In this document: positions 8,051-16,358 of the stretch, piece by piece
Position numbering within the stretch: the first letter of the stretch is position 1
Layout: each line of letters starts with the position of its first letter
Origin: Candidatus Angelobacter sp.
GTDB lineage: Bacteria > Acidobacteriota > Terriglobia > Terriglobales > Acidobacteriaceae
Assembly: GCA_025462835.1 (NCBI GenBank)
Contig: JAOAPH010000039.1
Span: forward strand, 1 to 64,000
Direction of reading: 5' to 3'
DNA: 64,000 nt
Position numbers and translations under genes: made by a program
Notes under the pieces: model-generated
Told to the model about the DNA's origin: nothing
The model's database searches: none
The model's input: only the letters and a program-made list of their open reading frames with translations

Positions 8051-10642
8051 TCACGCCTTCTCCAACTGGGCGTACTTCTCTACTAATTTCTTTAAACCGA
8101 AGCGAGGAAATTGTACCGTAATCTTGGCCGTTTCTCCTTCACCTTCTCTCTTGAAGACGGTGCCTTCGCCGTATTTTGGGTGCCGCACTTTTTGTCCGGG
8201 ACGAAATAATCTCTTGCCGGAAGCAGCGTCTGACTTCGGTTGCGCTACCGTTGAAGAGAATTTCTTTCCGCGAGAAGCGAAGAATTCGGCGATGTTATCC
8301 ACCGAATTGTAGTTGCTGCCAGAGAAACTGTTCTTCGATTTCGCAGCTACGCGCGGTTGCAGTCCATAGCGGTTCGCGCTCTGGTCTTCGTCTTCGTAGC
8401 TGTAATGCTGTTCGCCAAAGTCGTAGCTCTGGGAAGCACCAGCCCTCGGTTGCGTGCGTCCGCCTAGCTCTTCGAACAGGTGTTGCGGAATCTCTTCCAG
8501 AAAGCGTGAAGGGATGCTCGCCTCAGGCATGTCATTCCCATATCGACGGCGATAGCGCGCGCGGCTTACGATCAGCGCGTCCATCGCACGCGTCATGCCC
8601 ACATAGCAAAGCCGGCGCTCTTCTTCGAGACCGTCGGGGTCCATCAGCGTGCGCGAGTGCGGGAAAAGTCCTTCTTCCAATCCCACCAGGCACACCAGCG
8701 GGAACTCCAGGCCTTTGGCGGCGTGCAGCGTCATGAGCGTGATGTTGGCGGCGACGTCGTATTGGTCCACGTCGCTGACCAGCGCAGCGTGATCGAGGAA
8801 TTCTTCCAGCGTCTCGCCGCGGTCGCGCGAATCGCGCGCGGCGTTCACCAACTCCTGCAAGTTCTCAATGCGCGATAACGCTTCCGGTGTGGCCTCTTCT
8901 TCCAGGGCCTTGATGTATCCGGTGCGGTCAATCAGGAATTTAAGGGCTTCGGGCAGAGTGGCTGCGCTCGCCGGAGCGCGGAAGCCGGCGCCAGCCTCTT
9001 CTGCTTCCGGCAACGGACCTGATGCTTCCGCCTTGATCACTTCTGGCTCGAGATCGTCAAAAGCGAGTTTGCCGAATCCAAAAGCCGTATCTTCAACTTC
9101 ATCTACCTGCGAAGCCAAACTCGGCGGAGCAAACGATGTGTCTTCCTCGCTTGCGATGCTCGTCTCAAGTTGCTCGGTGAAATTTCCAAACAACATCGCG
9201 CGGGCTTCGTCGATGATCTCTTTGAAGTTCTTGAGGGCAGCGCAGGCGCGGGCGGGAAGCAATTTTTCTTTTATTGCGTGTCCAATGGCCGCCCAGAGCG
9301 TCATGCCTGTTTCCAGCGCGATCCGCTCGATGGTGTCCATGGTCGCCTTGCCAATGCCGCGAACAGGCGTATTGACGACGCGCAACAGCGCGATCGAATC
9401 GTCAATATTGTTGACCAACTTGAGATAGCTGATCATGTCCTTGATCTCCGCGCGCTCGTAAAACGAGAAGCCGCCCACCACGTTGTACTTCAGTCCATAT
9501 CGGCGTAGCGCTTCTTCAAACAATCTGGATTGAAAGTTTGTCCGATACAACACAGCGGCGCGCGGCGGATTTTCCGGGTCGCTATCCGCGCCGCCGGCGG
9601 CCTTTATATATTTCGAAATGTAGTCGGCGACGAACAGCGCTTCATTCTCGCCATCCGGCGCTTCGTAGTAGCCAACCTTGCCGCCGCCCTGGCGCGATGT
9701 CCAAAGGTTCTTGCCCTTGCGCTGTTTGTTGTTCGCCACCACCGCGGAAGCCGCTTCCAAGATCGTCTGCGTGGAGCGGTAGTTCTGCTCCAGGCGAATG
9801 ACCTTGGCGTTGGGAAAATCCTTCTCGAACTCCAGGATGTTCTTAATGTCGGCGCCGCGCCAGGAATAGATCGACTGGTCTTCATCGCCGACCACGCAGA
9901 CGTTCTGGTGTCCCGCGCCCAGCAGTTTCACCAGCTCATATTGCGGACGATTCGTGTCTTGATACTCGTCGATCAAAATGAATTCGTAGCGGCGGTTGTA
10001 CTTCTCGCGAACTTCAGCATTCGATTTCAGAAGCCGCACCGTCTCCAGCAGCAGGTCGTCGAAGTCCAACGCATTGGCCTTACGCAACTCTTGCCGATAA
10101 ACCTCATATATATGAGCCACGCGTTCCGTCTTAGGGTCAGCAGATTGCAGATATATCTCCTGCGGATCCAGCATGTGGCTCTTGGCCCATGAGATCTGCG
10201 ACAGCACCGCGCGCGGCTTGAGCTGCTTGTCGTCAATCCCGAGGCGCTTCATCGCTTGCTTGATGATCGCCTGCTGGTCGGATTCGTCATAGATGGCGAA
10301 GTCGCGCTTGAAGCCGCTGTCGCCAATGCGCAGTGTCTCGATATCGCGCCGCAGCACGCGCACACAAAACGAATGGAAGGTCGATAGTGTAGGTTGCGCG
10401 AGCGAGCGTCCGGCGATCAACTTGTTCACTCGCTCTCCCATCTCCGCCGCAGCTTTGTTCGTGAATGTCACAGCGAGGATGGAGTCGGCAGGCTTGCCGA
10501 TGTTCTCTACCAGATGCGCAATGCGATAAGTGATGACGCGCGTCTTCCCTGACCCCGCGCCGGCGAGGATCAGCAGCGGTCCGTGGACGGTCTCAGCGGC
10601 CTCGCGCTGCTCCGGATTAAGTTTGTCGAGTAGATGTTTCAA
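8051..10642 (-). CDS. pcrA: ATP-dependent DNA helicase, PcrA/UvrD family
   Basis: The 863-aa superfamily 1A helicase has LNPEQREAAETVHGPLLILAGAGSGKT at the start (Walker A K33), LIDEYQDTNRPQYEL near residue 222, SYRST-like NYRST, and TLHAAKGLEFPLVCL late in the protein, so motifs Ia-VI are all present. The C-terminus ends with the GQKVRHPKYGEGTV Tudor-like segment that binds RNA polymerase in PcrA/UvrD. It unwinds DNA 3'-5' in nucleotide-excision and mismatch repair and clears stalled polymerases. It is somewhat longer than usual because of an acidic insertion around residues 490-560. The window also contains mfd (17663), another coupling factor. Confidence 0.94.
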   Translation of the reverse strand: MKHLLDKLNPEQREAAETVHGPLLILAGAGSGKTRVITYRIAHLVENIGKPADSILAVTFTNKAAAEMGERVNKLIAGRSLAQPTLSTFHSFCVRVLRRDIETLRIGDSGFKRDFAIYDESDQQAIIKQAMKRLGIDDKQLKPRAVLSQISWAKSHMLDPQEIYLQSADPKTERVAHIYEVYRQELRKANALDFDDLLLETVRLLKSNAEVREKYNRRYEFILIDEYQDTNRPQYELVKLLGAGHQNVCVVGDEDQSIYSWRGADIKNILEFEKDFPNAKVIRLEQNYRSTQTILEAASAVVANNKQRKGKNLWTSRQGGGKVGYYEAPDGENEALFVADYISKYIKAAGGADSDPENPPRAAVLYRTNFQSRLFEEALRRYGLKYNVVGGFSFYERAEIKDMISYLKLVNNIDDSIALLRVVNTPVRGIGKATMDTIERIALETGMTLWAAIGHAIKEKLLPARACAALKNFKEIIDEARAMLFGNFTEQLETSIASEEDTSFAPPSLASQVDEVEDTAFGFGKLAFDDLEPEVIKAEASGPLPEAEEAGAGFRAPASAATLPEALKFLIDRTGYIKALEEEATPEALSRIENLQELVNAARDSRDRGETLEEFLDHAALVSDVDQYDVAANITLMTLHAAKGLEFPLVCLVGLEEGLFPHSRTLMDPDGLEEERRLCYVGMTRAMDALIVSRARYRRRYGNDMPEASIPSRFLEEIPQHLFEELGGRTQPRAGASQSYDFGEQHYSYEDEDQSANRYGLQPRVAAKSKNSFSGSNYNSVDNIAEFFASRGKKFSSTVAQPKSDAASGKRLFRPGQKVRHPKYGEGTVFKREGEGETAKITVQFPRFGLKKLVEKYAQLEKA

Positions 10643-10655
10643 ATAGGAACTTCTT

Positions 10656-10697
10656 GGCCGCGGATGAACGCGGATGAACGCGGATTGGCGCGGATTC
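10656..10697. repeat. GCGGATGAAC repeat, family R2 (left copy)
   Basis: Three near-copies of CGCGGAT(GAA/TGG) in tandem (CCGCGGATGAACGCGGATGA...). An inverted relative lies at 10896-10930. The gap 10643-10985 between helicase and DUF971 gene holds these two blocks and about 200 nt of AT-richer sequence in which I see no gene. Confidence 0.8.
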
Positions 10698-10895
10698 TTT
10701 AGTTCAATTTTAACTGATGGAGAAGAAGCAAAAAGCTAACCGCGGATAAAAGAAAGATAAAGGCAGATTTTAAAGACTTGCTTCAATCTAGGTTCTAAGG
10801 CGAGTGCGGTTTGCGTGGCTTTAACCCTAGAAGTTGGTGAACATGGGATTCATTGCAGAAATCCTCCTCTAATCCGCGGGTAAAGGGTTTGATTT

Positions 10896-10930
10896 TCATC
10901 CGCGTTCATCCGCGCAAATCCGCGGCCGGC
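10896..10930. repeat. CATCCGCGTTCATCCGCG repeat, family R2 (right copy, inverted)
   Basis: Reverse complement reads GCCGCGGATTTGCGCGGATGA..., matching the left copy at 10656. Single short echoes (AATCCGCGGG at 10871, GATCCGCGG near 10965, ACCGCGGAT near 10739) occur in the same gap. Confidence 0.8.
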
Positions 10931-10985
10931 TTTTTGGCTTTTAATCAGACTTGATCCTTCTTTGATCCGCGGTTACAGATTTGAT

Positions 10986-11387
10986 TTATCCGTAAATCGC
11001 GCCGCTCCCGCCGGGCACGAGCTTGCCTCCAGCGGCACGGATCGCTTTACACTCTTCGCACGGACAGATCATCCGGAGAAATTCCCAGGAGTAGATCCCG
11101 GTGCGGTGTCCGTCATTCCAGACGAACGAGATGGCGTATTTGCCAACCGGCGTAACTTCTGTGGGACGCGCCGGGTCGCGATACATCGGTAACGCGCTTT
11201 TCGGCTTGGGAGCCTCTCCGAATTGCGCTCCGGATTTTTCGCGCTCGTCGTCACACATGGCGCAGGGACAGGCATCGCGGAGACGTTGGAACGTGTAAAC
11301 GCTCTTGTGCCCGTCAGCCCAGTCGATCTCCATGCCTGTGCCGGTTGTCTTGTTCACGCGGACAGCTTTGGTCTCGGCAGAGGGCAT
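10986..11387 (-). CDS. DUF971-domain protein
   Basis: The 133-aa protein contains MEIDWADGHKSVYTFQRLRDACPCAMC and SYEL-type IYSWEFLRMICPCEEC, the pattern of DUF971 (the N-terminal zinc-binding domain of gamma-butyrobetaine hydroxylase-like proteins). Two CPCxxC pairs could bind zinc. Stand-alone DUF971 proteins are often near Fe-S or Mrp-type genes, but no such neighbour is seen here. Function unknown. I chose ATG 11387: a TATACT box ends 6 nt upstream, a leaderless arrangement, and the further upstream reading frame is unconserved in style. Confidence 0.85.
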   Translation of the reverse strand: MPSAETKAVRVNKTTGTGMEIDWADGHKSVYTFQRLRDACPCAMCDDEREKSGAQFGEAPKPKSALPMYRDPARPTEVTPVGKYAISFVWNDGHRTGIYSWEFLRMICPCEECKAIRAAGGKLVPGGSGAIYG

Positions 11388-11464
11388 GGCTTCAGTATAA
11401 GGGCAGGAGGCTCTGCATGACTTGGGGTGAGCGTGTCCTGTGGTCACGCCAGAATGCGAACGTG

Positions 11465-11686
11465 CTATGCGGCAGCACCCGACTTCTTTGCGTTTTTGCG
11501 CCGCAACATGCGTTGCAATAACTCTTGATGATGCTCGCGAGCCAGCGCCTCCAGCAATTCGTCTTCCTGCTCGCCGACGAGTCTTGCCATAAAGCACTCC
11601 ACCGCTTCGCGCGTGTATATGGAGGGGCGCGCGGAGCGGGGAGGCTTTTTTACAACATCTTGCTTTTCGTTTCTTACCTTGGTCAC
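11465..11686 (-). CDS. Small hypothetical protein
   Basis: A 73-aa protein from GTG 11686 with GAGGG about 9 nt upstream. It is rich in charged residues and predicted mostly helical (YTREAVECFMARLVGEQEDE, then ALAREHHQELLQRMLRRK). I recognise no family; the shape resembles small regulatory or toxin-antitoxin-like helical proteins but there is no partner. It lies 10 nt after the PEP-CTERM gene and is probably co-transcribed with it. Confidence 0.6.
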   Translation of the reverse strand: MTKVRNEKQDVVKKPPRSARPSIYTREAVECFMARLVGEQEDELLEALAREHHQELLQRMLRRKNAKKSGAAA

Positions 11687-11696
11687 TGGCTAGCCC

Positions 11697-12413
11697 TCAG
11701 GAAAGCAACGAGCGCGACCCATATCGGCGGCGCAGCGTTGCGCCCATCCCTACTAGTCCGCTACCGAAGAGTGCCAGCGACGCCGGTTCCGGTGTTTCCG
11801 TTACGCTCGCGGCAGAGCCATAGCTGAAATCGCCGACGTCGACGTAGTTGCCATTGTCGTCGTTTATGGTCTCGATATTCAGGGAGGTGATCACGTCGGA
11901 CGACGTGAAGCCGAAGAAGGCGAACGTGCCGTTCGAATAGCCACCATGGGGGTTTACCACAAATTGCAGCCCGTTGGAGAGAGTTATGGCCACAGGAACA
12001 TTGGTCCAAGAGGTGGAGACATTAAAACCAATGGAGGTTACTCCGGAGGCAAACTGCGCGGTCACGCCGTCGAAATAGCTGTGGGAATAGCCGATAATAG
12101 TGTTTGCCCCGGCGCCATTGCTGTACTCCCCGACATCAAACGAACCGTTGATCGCGTACACGCCAGCAAAACGATTGCTGAATGAGACTCCGCCGATGGT
12201 GAGCCCCGATCCATACCCGTGAATCTGCCCAAATGTATTGGGTTCGCCGCCCAGCGTGTATGGCCCGGGATCGACGTCGGTCAAGCCTGTCGAAGCAGCG
12301 GTCCAGGTTGCGCGGTCGGTGTAGGTGACGGTATCTGCGTGGAGAGAGAGGGCAAAAGCGCCGATGCCGAACGCCAGGAAGCAAACTTTAAGGAACCTGC
12401 TGAGAGATTTCAT
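11697..12413 (-). CDS. PEP-CTERM sorting-domain protein
   Basis: The 238-aa protein has an N-terminal signal peptide (MKSLSRFLKVCFLAFGIGAF, cleavage near residue 27) and ends with TPEPASLALFGSGLVGMGATLRRR, the PEP-CTERM tripartite signal: Pro-Glu-Pro, hydrophobic helix, Arg cluster. Such proteins are recognised by an exosortase and processed at the surface. The middle is Gly/Ser/Asn/Thr-rich and beta-like, as usual for these exported proteins. Start ATG 12413 fits the signal peptide. No exosortase gene is in the window. A LuxR-type regulator lies immediately upstream on the same strand. Confidence 0.9.
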   Translation of the reverse strand: MKSLSRFLKVCFLAFGIGAFALSLHADTVTYTDRATWTAASTGLTDVDPGPYTLGGEPNTFGQIHGYGSGLTIGGVSFSNRFAGVYAINGSFDVGEYSNGAGANTIIGYSHSYFDGVTAQFASGVTSIGFNVSTSWTNVPVAITLSNGLQFVVNPHGGYSNGTFAFFGFTSSDVITSLNIETINDDNGNYVDVGDFSYGSAASVTETPEPASLALFGSGLVGMGATLRRRYGSRSLLS

Positions 12414-12568
12414 GGATTGCTCTTTCAAGAAGATGGAATAGCTGCACAGTTTGTAAAGCGGCTTGCGGTTACCGGTATGCCTACCGTTTGGAAGTGCGGC
12501 TCGGAGGGGATGCTAAGAGGTGGTGGCGCATCGGGCATCCCATGAATGGATGAGAAAAACTTTGCACA

Positions 12569-13696
12569 CTAGCGAGCAGCAGTTTGCAGGAGAAGGTGAA
12601 CGAGTTCCGCCTGACGCGAAGTGGAGGTCTTTCCGTAAATGCTCTGCAGCTGCGCGCGCAAGGTGTTCACGGTGACACCGAATTGATCGGACATCTCCTT
12701 TAGAGACAAGCCTTGCGCCAGGTGGACCGCGAGTCGGCATTCGGCAGCCGTGAGCTTATAGGTTCCGCTTAGCACGTCCCATCGCGGCGCTGTGTCTTGA
12801 TCGGGATCAGTGATGAACAGCGCTGCCACAGGTTTTGCGATTCCGTATCCGCTCTCAATCCGAAAAGGCGTAACGAATACAGAGAGAGCGCGGCGGCCGT
12901 TCGGTCTGGAGACCAGTACCGCGCTGCCGACGCTTTTGATTTGATCTGGAGCGCATGCCACTGCTGACTTGATCAAAGCTGCCAGTTTGGTATTTTCGCT
13001 GTCTTGAGTTGCACAGAGCTTGTTGCTCTTGATGCTGAGCCCGTCCGATTTCTCAACGAGTGCAAGAGCCTTGCGATTGAGCAGGCAAGGCGCACCGGCA
13101 ACGTCTAGAAAAACTACAGCAGTCGGAAGGAAATCTAGTGCTGCCTCCAGCAGCCGGCCTTTTCTTTCCAAGTTGTTGACTTGTTGATTGATGGCAAGCG
13201 CCCGCTCGAGGTGGGGCATAAGCGTCTGAAGGATATTGGCATGCCTCGCGCCGAAGGCGCCGCGCCGCCGGTTTCGCAAGGAACTGATGACAGCCACAGT
13301 GCCACCTGGCCCCGCAATAAAGCCCCCAAACTGGTGAAACATCGTATCGCTGTAGCGCAGGTAATCGTTGTAGAACTCCGAGCCCAACAACTTCGACTCG
13401 GGACAAAGCTCTTCTCCGTAGAAAACAGAACCGGGACTCATTCGCCCCTGCGACGCTTTGAACCATTCGTCCGTTTGCCAGTAGTAGTTGTTATAGACGT
13501 GCTGAAGGGCAGGATCCACGCCTGTGAAGGCGGTTACGCCAAGACTCTTGTCTTTGGGGTTCTGCAGGATGATGCCATTGCTTTGCGCTCCTACGGTTTT
13601 TCCATACTGCTCCAGAAACTGGTCCCAAACAGCGGAATCGGTAGCGGCTGTGTACAGAAGCTCCAGAAGTGCTGAAAGCGATCTCTTGTCGTGCAT
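12569..13696 (-). CDS. LuxR-family transcriptional regulator
   Basis: The 375-aa protein ends in a LuxR helix-turn-helix (TAAECRLAVHLAQGLSLKEM...VTVNTLRAQLQSIYGKT, about residues 315-370), with the conserved leucines and VxxNTxR helix. The 300 N-terminal residues are a sensor region of unknown type, with a PAS-like stretch around 185-300 (LDFLPTAVVFLDVAGAPCLLN). It presumably responds to an unknown signal and activates or represses transcription. It lies 155 nt upstream of the PEP-CTERM gene on the same strand and is divergent from rpmB; control of the PEP-CTERM gene is plausible but unproven. Confidence 0.85.
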   Translation of the reverse strand: MHDKRSLSALLELLYTAATDSAVWDQFLEQYGKTVGAQSNGIILQNPKDKSLGVTAFTGVDPALQHVYNNYYWQTDEWFKASQGRMSPGSVFYGEELCPESKLLGSEFYNDYLRYSDTMFHQFGGFIAGPGGTVAVISSLRNRRRGAFGARHANILQTLMPHLERALAINQQVNNLERKGRLLEAALDFLPTAVVFLDVAGAPCLLNRKALALVEKSDGLSIKSNKLCATQDSENTKLAALIKSAVACAPDQIKSVGSAVLVSRPNGRRALSVFVTPFRIESGYGIAKPVAALFITDPDQDTAPRWDVLSGTYKLTAAECRLAVHLAQGLSLKEMSDQFGVTVNTLRAQLQSIYGKTSTSRQAELVHLLLQTAAR

Positions 13697-13745
13697 TTCG
13701 CTCCGAAAACAAAGGGGGGGCGGTGGCGGACTAAAGGTACGCCTC

Positions 13746-13774
13746 TTGCTTCAAATCATCAACTCCCGTATACT
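13746..13774 (+). promoter_or_regulatory. Probable sigma-70 promoter of rpmB
   Basis: TTGCTT (13746-13751), 17-nt spacer, TATACT (13769-13774), about 95 nt upstream of the rpmB start. Located in the divergent region between the LuxR gene and rpmB. Confidence 0.65.
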
Positions 13775-13869
13775 CTGTATCTTACGAATCAAGTTCTCAT
13801 CCCTCCTTGCAGTAAGCTTCCCTGAAAAGCTTTTGGTTGGAGCAGGAAATAAGTTCTGGAGCACAAGTC

Positions 13870-14094
13870 ATGGCACGAGTATGCGATATCTGCGGCAAGG
13901 GGCCGCAATTTGGAAACAACATCAGCCACGCCAACAACGTCACCAAACGGCGCTGGAATGTGAATCTGCGTCCGGTGAAGGCGATGGTGAAGGGCGTGAG
14001 CAAGCGCATTCGCGCATGCACCTCATGCATCCGCAGCGGAAAAGTTACCAAGGCCGTTCCGCGCGTCAAGGCCACGGCAGCGAAGGCCAGCTAA
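13870..14094 (+). CDS. rpmB: 50S ribosomal protein L28
   Basis: The 74-aa protein begins [20 protein letters not shown] and contains [13 protein letters not shown], the L28 pattern. Two cysteine pairs (C5/C8 and C50/C53) indicate the zinc-binding (C+) form. L28 joins the large ribosomal subunit. Shine-Dalgarno GGAG lies about 9 nt before ATG 13870. A TTGCTT-17-TATACT promoter and a strong terminator make it a single-gene transcript. Confidence 0.96.
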   Translation: MARVCDICGKGPQFGNNISHANNVTKRRWNVNLRPVKAMVKGVSKRIRACTSCIRSGKVTKAVPRVKATAAKAS

Positions 14095-14130
14095 ATCTAG
14101 CTATACCCTCCCCGGATTTTGTATGAAACA

Positions 14131-14170
14131 GCCTCTCAGGAGCGAACACTCCTGAGAGGCTTTTCCTTTA
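14131..14170 (+). terminator. Rho-independent terminator after rpmB
   Basis: GCCTCTCAGGAG (14131-14142) pairs perfectly with CTCCTGAGAGGC (14149-14160) across a CGAACA loop, followed by TTTTCCTTTA. Confidence 0.92.
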
Positions 14171-14291
14171 CTTCCTTCGCACGAGATCCTGCTCTCAATA
14201 AGAAGAATCCCGCACCTTTGGGCAGCATCTTAAAACCACTCGACTACTCAAAAGCAAGGCACTCTGCTTTTGGGATCGCGGAGGCTTTTCC

Positions 14292-15554
14292 ATGTCGACC
14301 AGCCCACAGCATCGCTCCGGTGTTTCCTACCGTCCTCGATTCGACGCACATCGGAAGCGCGTTGAAGACTTGATCCATGTGCAGGATGCGGCCCGCAGGA
14401 TCAACTCGATCTTGGATCTGGATCAACTCTTGGACCATATCGTCAACCATCTTGCGATCTCGTTCGGTTGCGCAGAGAGTTCGATTCTGCTGAGAGATGA
14501 GGACGAGTTGGTGGTTGCCGCGGTCCAAGGTTGCTTGGTCCACTTGAAGGGCGACCGATTTGGGCATCGCGGCTTGACTGGCCATGTTGCATCAACTGGG
14601 CAGACCTACTACGCTCCCGATGTAAGCCGCGAGCCTAAGTACATCGCATGCGGGCCCGAGATCCAATCCGAATTGGATATTCCGCTCAAGATTGGCAACC
14701 GCGTCATAGGCGTTTTCAGCGTAGCGCACCCGGAATTGGATGGATTTCCGCGCACTCAGCGCGCATTGTTGCAGCAGATGGCGGTGCACATTGCGGTGGC
14801 GATCGAGAACGCACAGTTGTTCCAGAAGGAACGCAGCGAGAAAGAGCATATGCTGCGTGAACAGGAAGAGGCTCGCCAGATACAACAGTCATTGCTCCCG
14901 AAGTATTTGCCGCAAGTGGATGGGCTGAGGATCGAGGCACAGTGCGTTTCCGCAGGTGCGGTCGGCGGCGATTGGTATGACTACATCCCGCTCGCTGATG
15001 GCAAGTGGGCGCTAGTGCTCGCCGATGTCTCAGGTAAAGGAATGGCGGCGGCGCTGCTGATGACGGCCACCCGGGCCATCACGCGTTCGCTTGCGAAAAC
15101 GTTGTCGTCACCAAGCGAAGTCTTGTGCGCGCTGAATCGCGTTCTCGTCGAAGATTTTCCCTGCGGGAAATTTGTGACCATGCTCTTCGCAGTGCTTGAT
15201 CCCACGTCTCGCACTTTGCGTTTTGCCAACGCGGGCCATCCCCAGCCGTTGTTTAGCAACGGAAGCGATACCATTTTTCTAGACAGCGAAGCCGGACTAC
15301 CACTTGGTATTCAGGAATGCGAATTCTCTGAAACAACGATCCATCTCGGCAACAATGCCAAATTGTTGTTCTACAGCGATGGAATCACCGAAGCCCGCGA
15401 TTGTGCTGACGAGGAGTTCGGTACCGCTCGTCTGCAGCAGGTCTTTGGCGACGACGAGCTTTCGGTGGACACCATCCTCGAGGAGATATGCCTCTTCGCC
15501 AGCAACTGCCCAGCATCGGACGACGCTACGGCGATTTTGCTGAGCAGCCGTTAA
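14292..15554 (+). CDS. GAF-domain SpoIIE/RsbU-type protein phosphatase
   Basis: The 420-aa protein has a GAF sensor (about residues 35-180), a short coiled-coil (180-205) with QIQQSLLPK, and a PP2C-type SpoIIE/RsbU phosphatase domain (205-418): GGDWYD, DVSGKGMAAALLM, ANAGHPQPL, YSDGITEARD, and SDDATAILL at the very end with metal-binding aspartates. Such proteins dephosphorylate anti-anti-sigma factors in partner-switching stress circuits, or act on second-messenger-gated signals; no anti-sigma genes are nearby. Start ATG 14292 is 9 residues before a conserved region. A decayed copy of the C-terminal end exists at 16187-16321. Confidence 0.9.
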   Translation: MSTSPQHRSGVSYRPRFDAHRKRVEDLIHVQDAARRINSILDLDQLLDHIVNHLAISFGCAESSILLRDEDELVVAAVQGCLVHLKGDRFGHRGLTGHVASTGQTYYAPDVSREPKYIACGPEIQSELDIPLKIGNRVIGVFSVAHPELDGFPRTQRALLQQMAVHIAVAIENAQLFQKERSEKEHMLREQEEARQIQQSLLPKYLPQVDGLRIEAQCVSAGAVGGDWYDYIPLADGKWALVLADVSGKGMAAALLMTATRAITRSLAKTLSSPSEVLCALNRVLVEDFPCGKFVTMLFAVLDPTSRTLRFANAGHPQPLFSNGSDTIFLDSEAGLPLGIQECEFSETTIHLGNNAKLLFYSDGITEARDCADEEFGTARLQQVFGDDELSVDTILEEICLFASNCPASDDATAILLSSR

Positions 15555-15669
15555 AGCCTTTCTGCTCGAACGGGTCACCTTTTCGGCGCATTCAAGTGAA
15601 CTGGTTACCTCTAGCGCATAATTTTTCTGAGCATGGAACTTTGCTGGAAAATCCTTCGTATCCAATGCC

Positions 15670-16194
15670 ATGCCAAAACTCATTCGAACTGCGATGTTAC
15701 TCATGAGTCTGATGGTTTTGCCCGGTGTGTCTCAAGCCAAAGGAGCGCCTGACCAGGAACTGTCGGTCAAAATCCGCTTTCTTCTGAACCATTACGCCCA
15801 AAAAGACGTTGCAGGCATGATGAGTCTTTTGTCGGATGGAAATGTGCTGATTATTGGCTCGGACCTAAGCGAGGTGTGCACTACCAGGGAACAAGCAGAA
15901 AAATTATTCCGGAGCGACTTTAATCTCTGGGATTCCTCGTCTTTTGGTTTGATCGGTAAGGTTTATACGCAACAGGCCGGAGACATGATTACGGCCTTCT
16001 TTGATGTTCCTTTTACATTTTTACGTGGCCAAAATTCGCAGACGGTTGTGGTGCGTTTTGCCACTGTGTGGAAGAAATCTCCGCAAGGCTTGAGGTTGGC
16101 TCAAAGCATGAACACCACGCCGACCATCCATCAGTCCGCCGAGGAGCTATCTTCGGGCGGACTAAAATCCTCAGCCAATAAATCGAATGAATAA
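15670..16194 (+). CDS. Secreted SnoaL/NTF2-like hypothetical protein
   Basis: The 174-aa protein has a signal peptide (MPKLIRTAMLLMSLMVLPGVSQA) and a region from about residue 30 to 145 (IRFLLNHYAQKDVAGMMSLLSDG ... TVVVRFATVWKK) resembling SnoaL-like/DUF4440 NTF2 folds that bind small ligands. It is probably periplasmic. The Ser-rich tail after residue 150 is unconserved in style. The catalytic activity, if any, is unknown. It lies between the phosphatase gene and the phosphatase remnant, so it may have inserted within, or been left between, a duplicated pair (inference). Confidence 0.7.
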   Translation: MPKLIRTAMLLMSLMVLPGVSQAKGAPDQELSVKIRFLLNHYAQKDVAGMMSLLSDGNVLIIGSDLSEVCTTREQAEKLFRSDFNLWDSSSFGLIGKVYTQQAGDMITAFFDVPFTFLRGQNSQTVVVRFATVWKKSPQGLRLAQSMNTTPTIHQSAEELSSGGLKSSANKSNE

Positions 16195-16321
16195 TTCGGC
16201 AGAGATACGGTCTGCCGAGTTTGCCAAATCTGCGACCTATGCCGGTGCAATCACATCAATCTTCTCCGGCAACCGTCCGGCAGCGGATGATGCGACCGCT
16301 ATCCTGCTCAGCAGCCGATGA
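16187..16321 (+). pseudogene. Remnant of a second SpoIIE-type phosphatase C-terminus
   Basis: The plus-strand frame ending at TGA 16319-16321 reads ...SGNRPAADDATAILLSSR, matching the last 18 residues of the phosphatase at 14292-15554 (ASNCPASDDATAILLSSR). At DNA level the last about 60 nt are clearly related but diverged. Upstream of about 16255 the similarity is lost and a stop at 16161-16163 precludes a longer protein; the only ATG (16187) gives 44 residues. It therefore looks like a decayed paralogue end rather than a gene. Confidence 0.65.
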
Positions 16322-16358
16322 AATGAGTTTTATCAGAACGGGCAATAACCTTGCCCGC

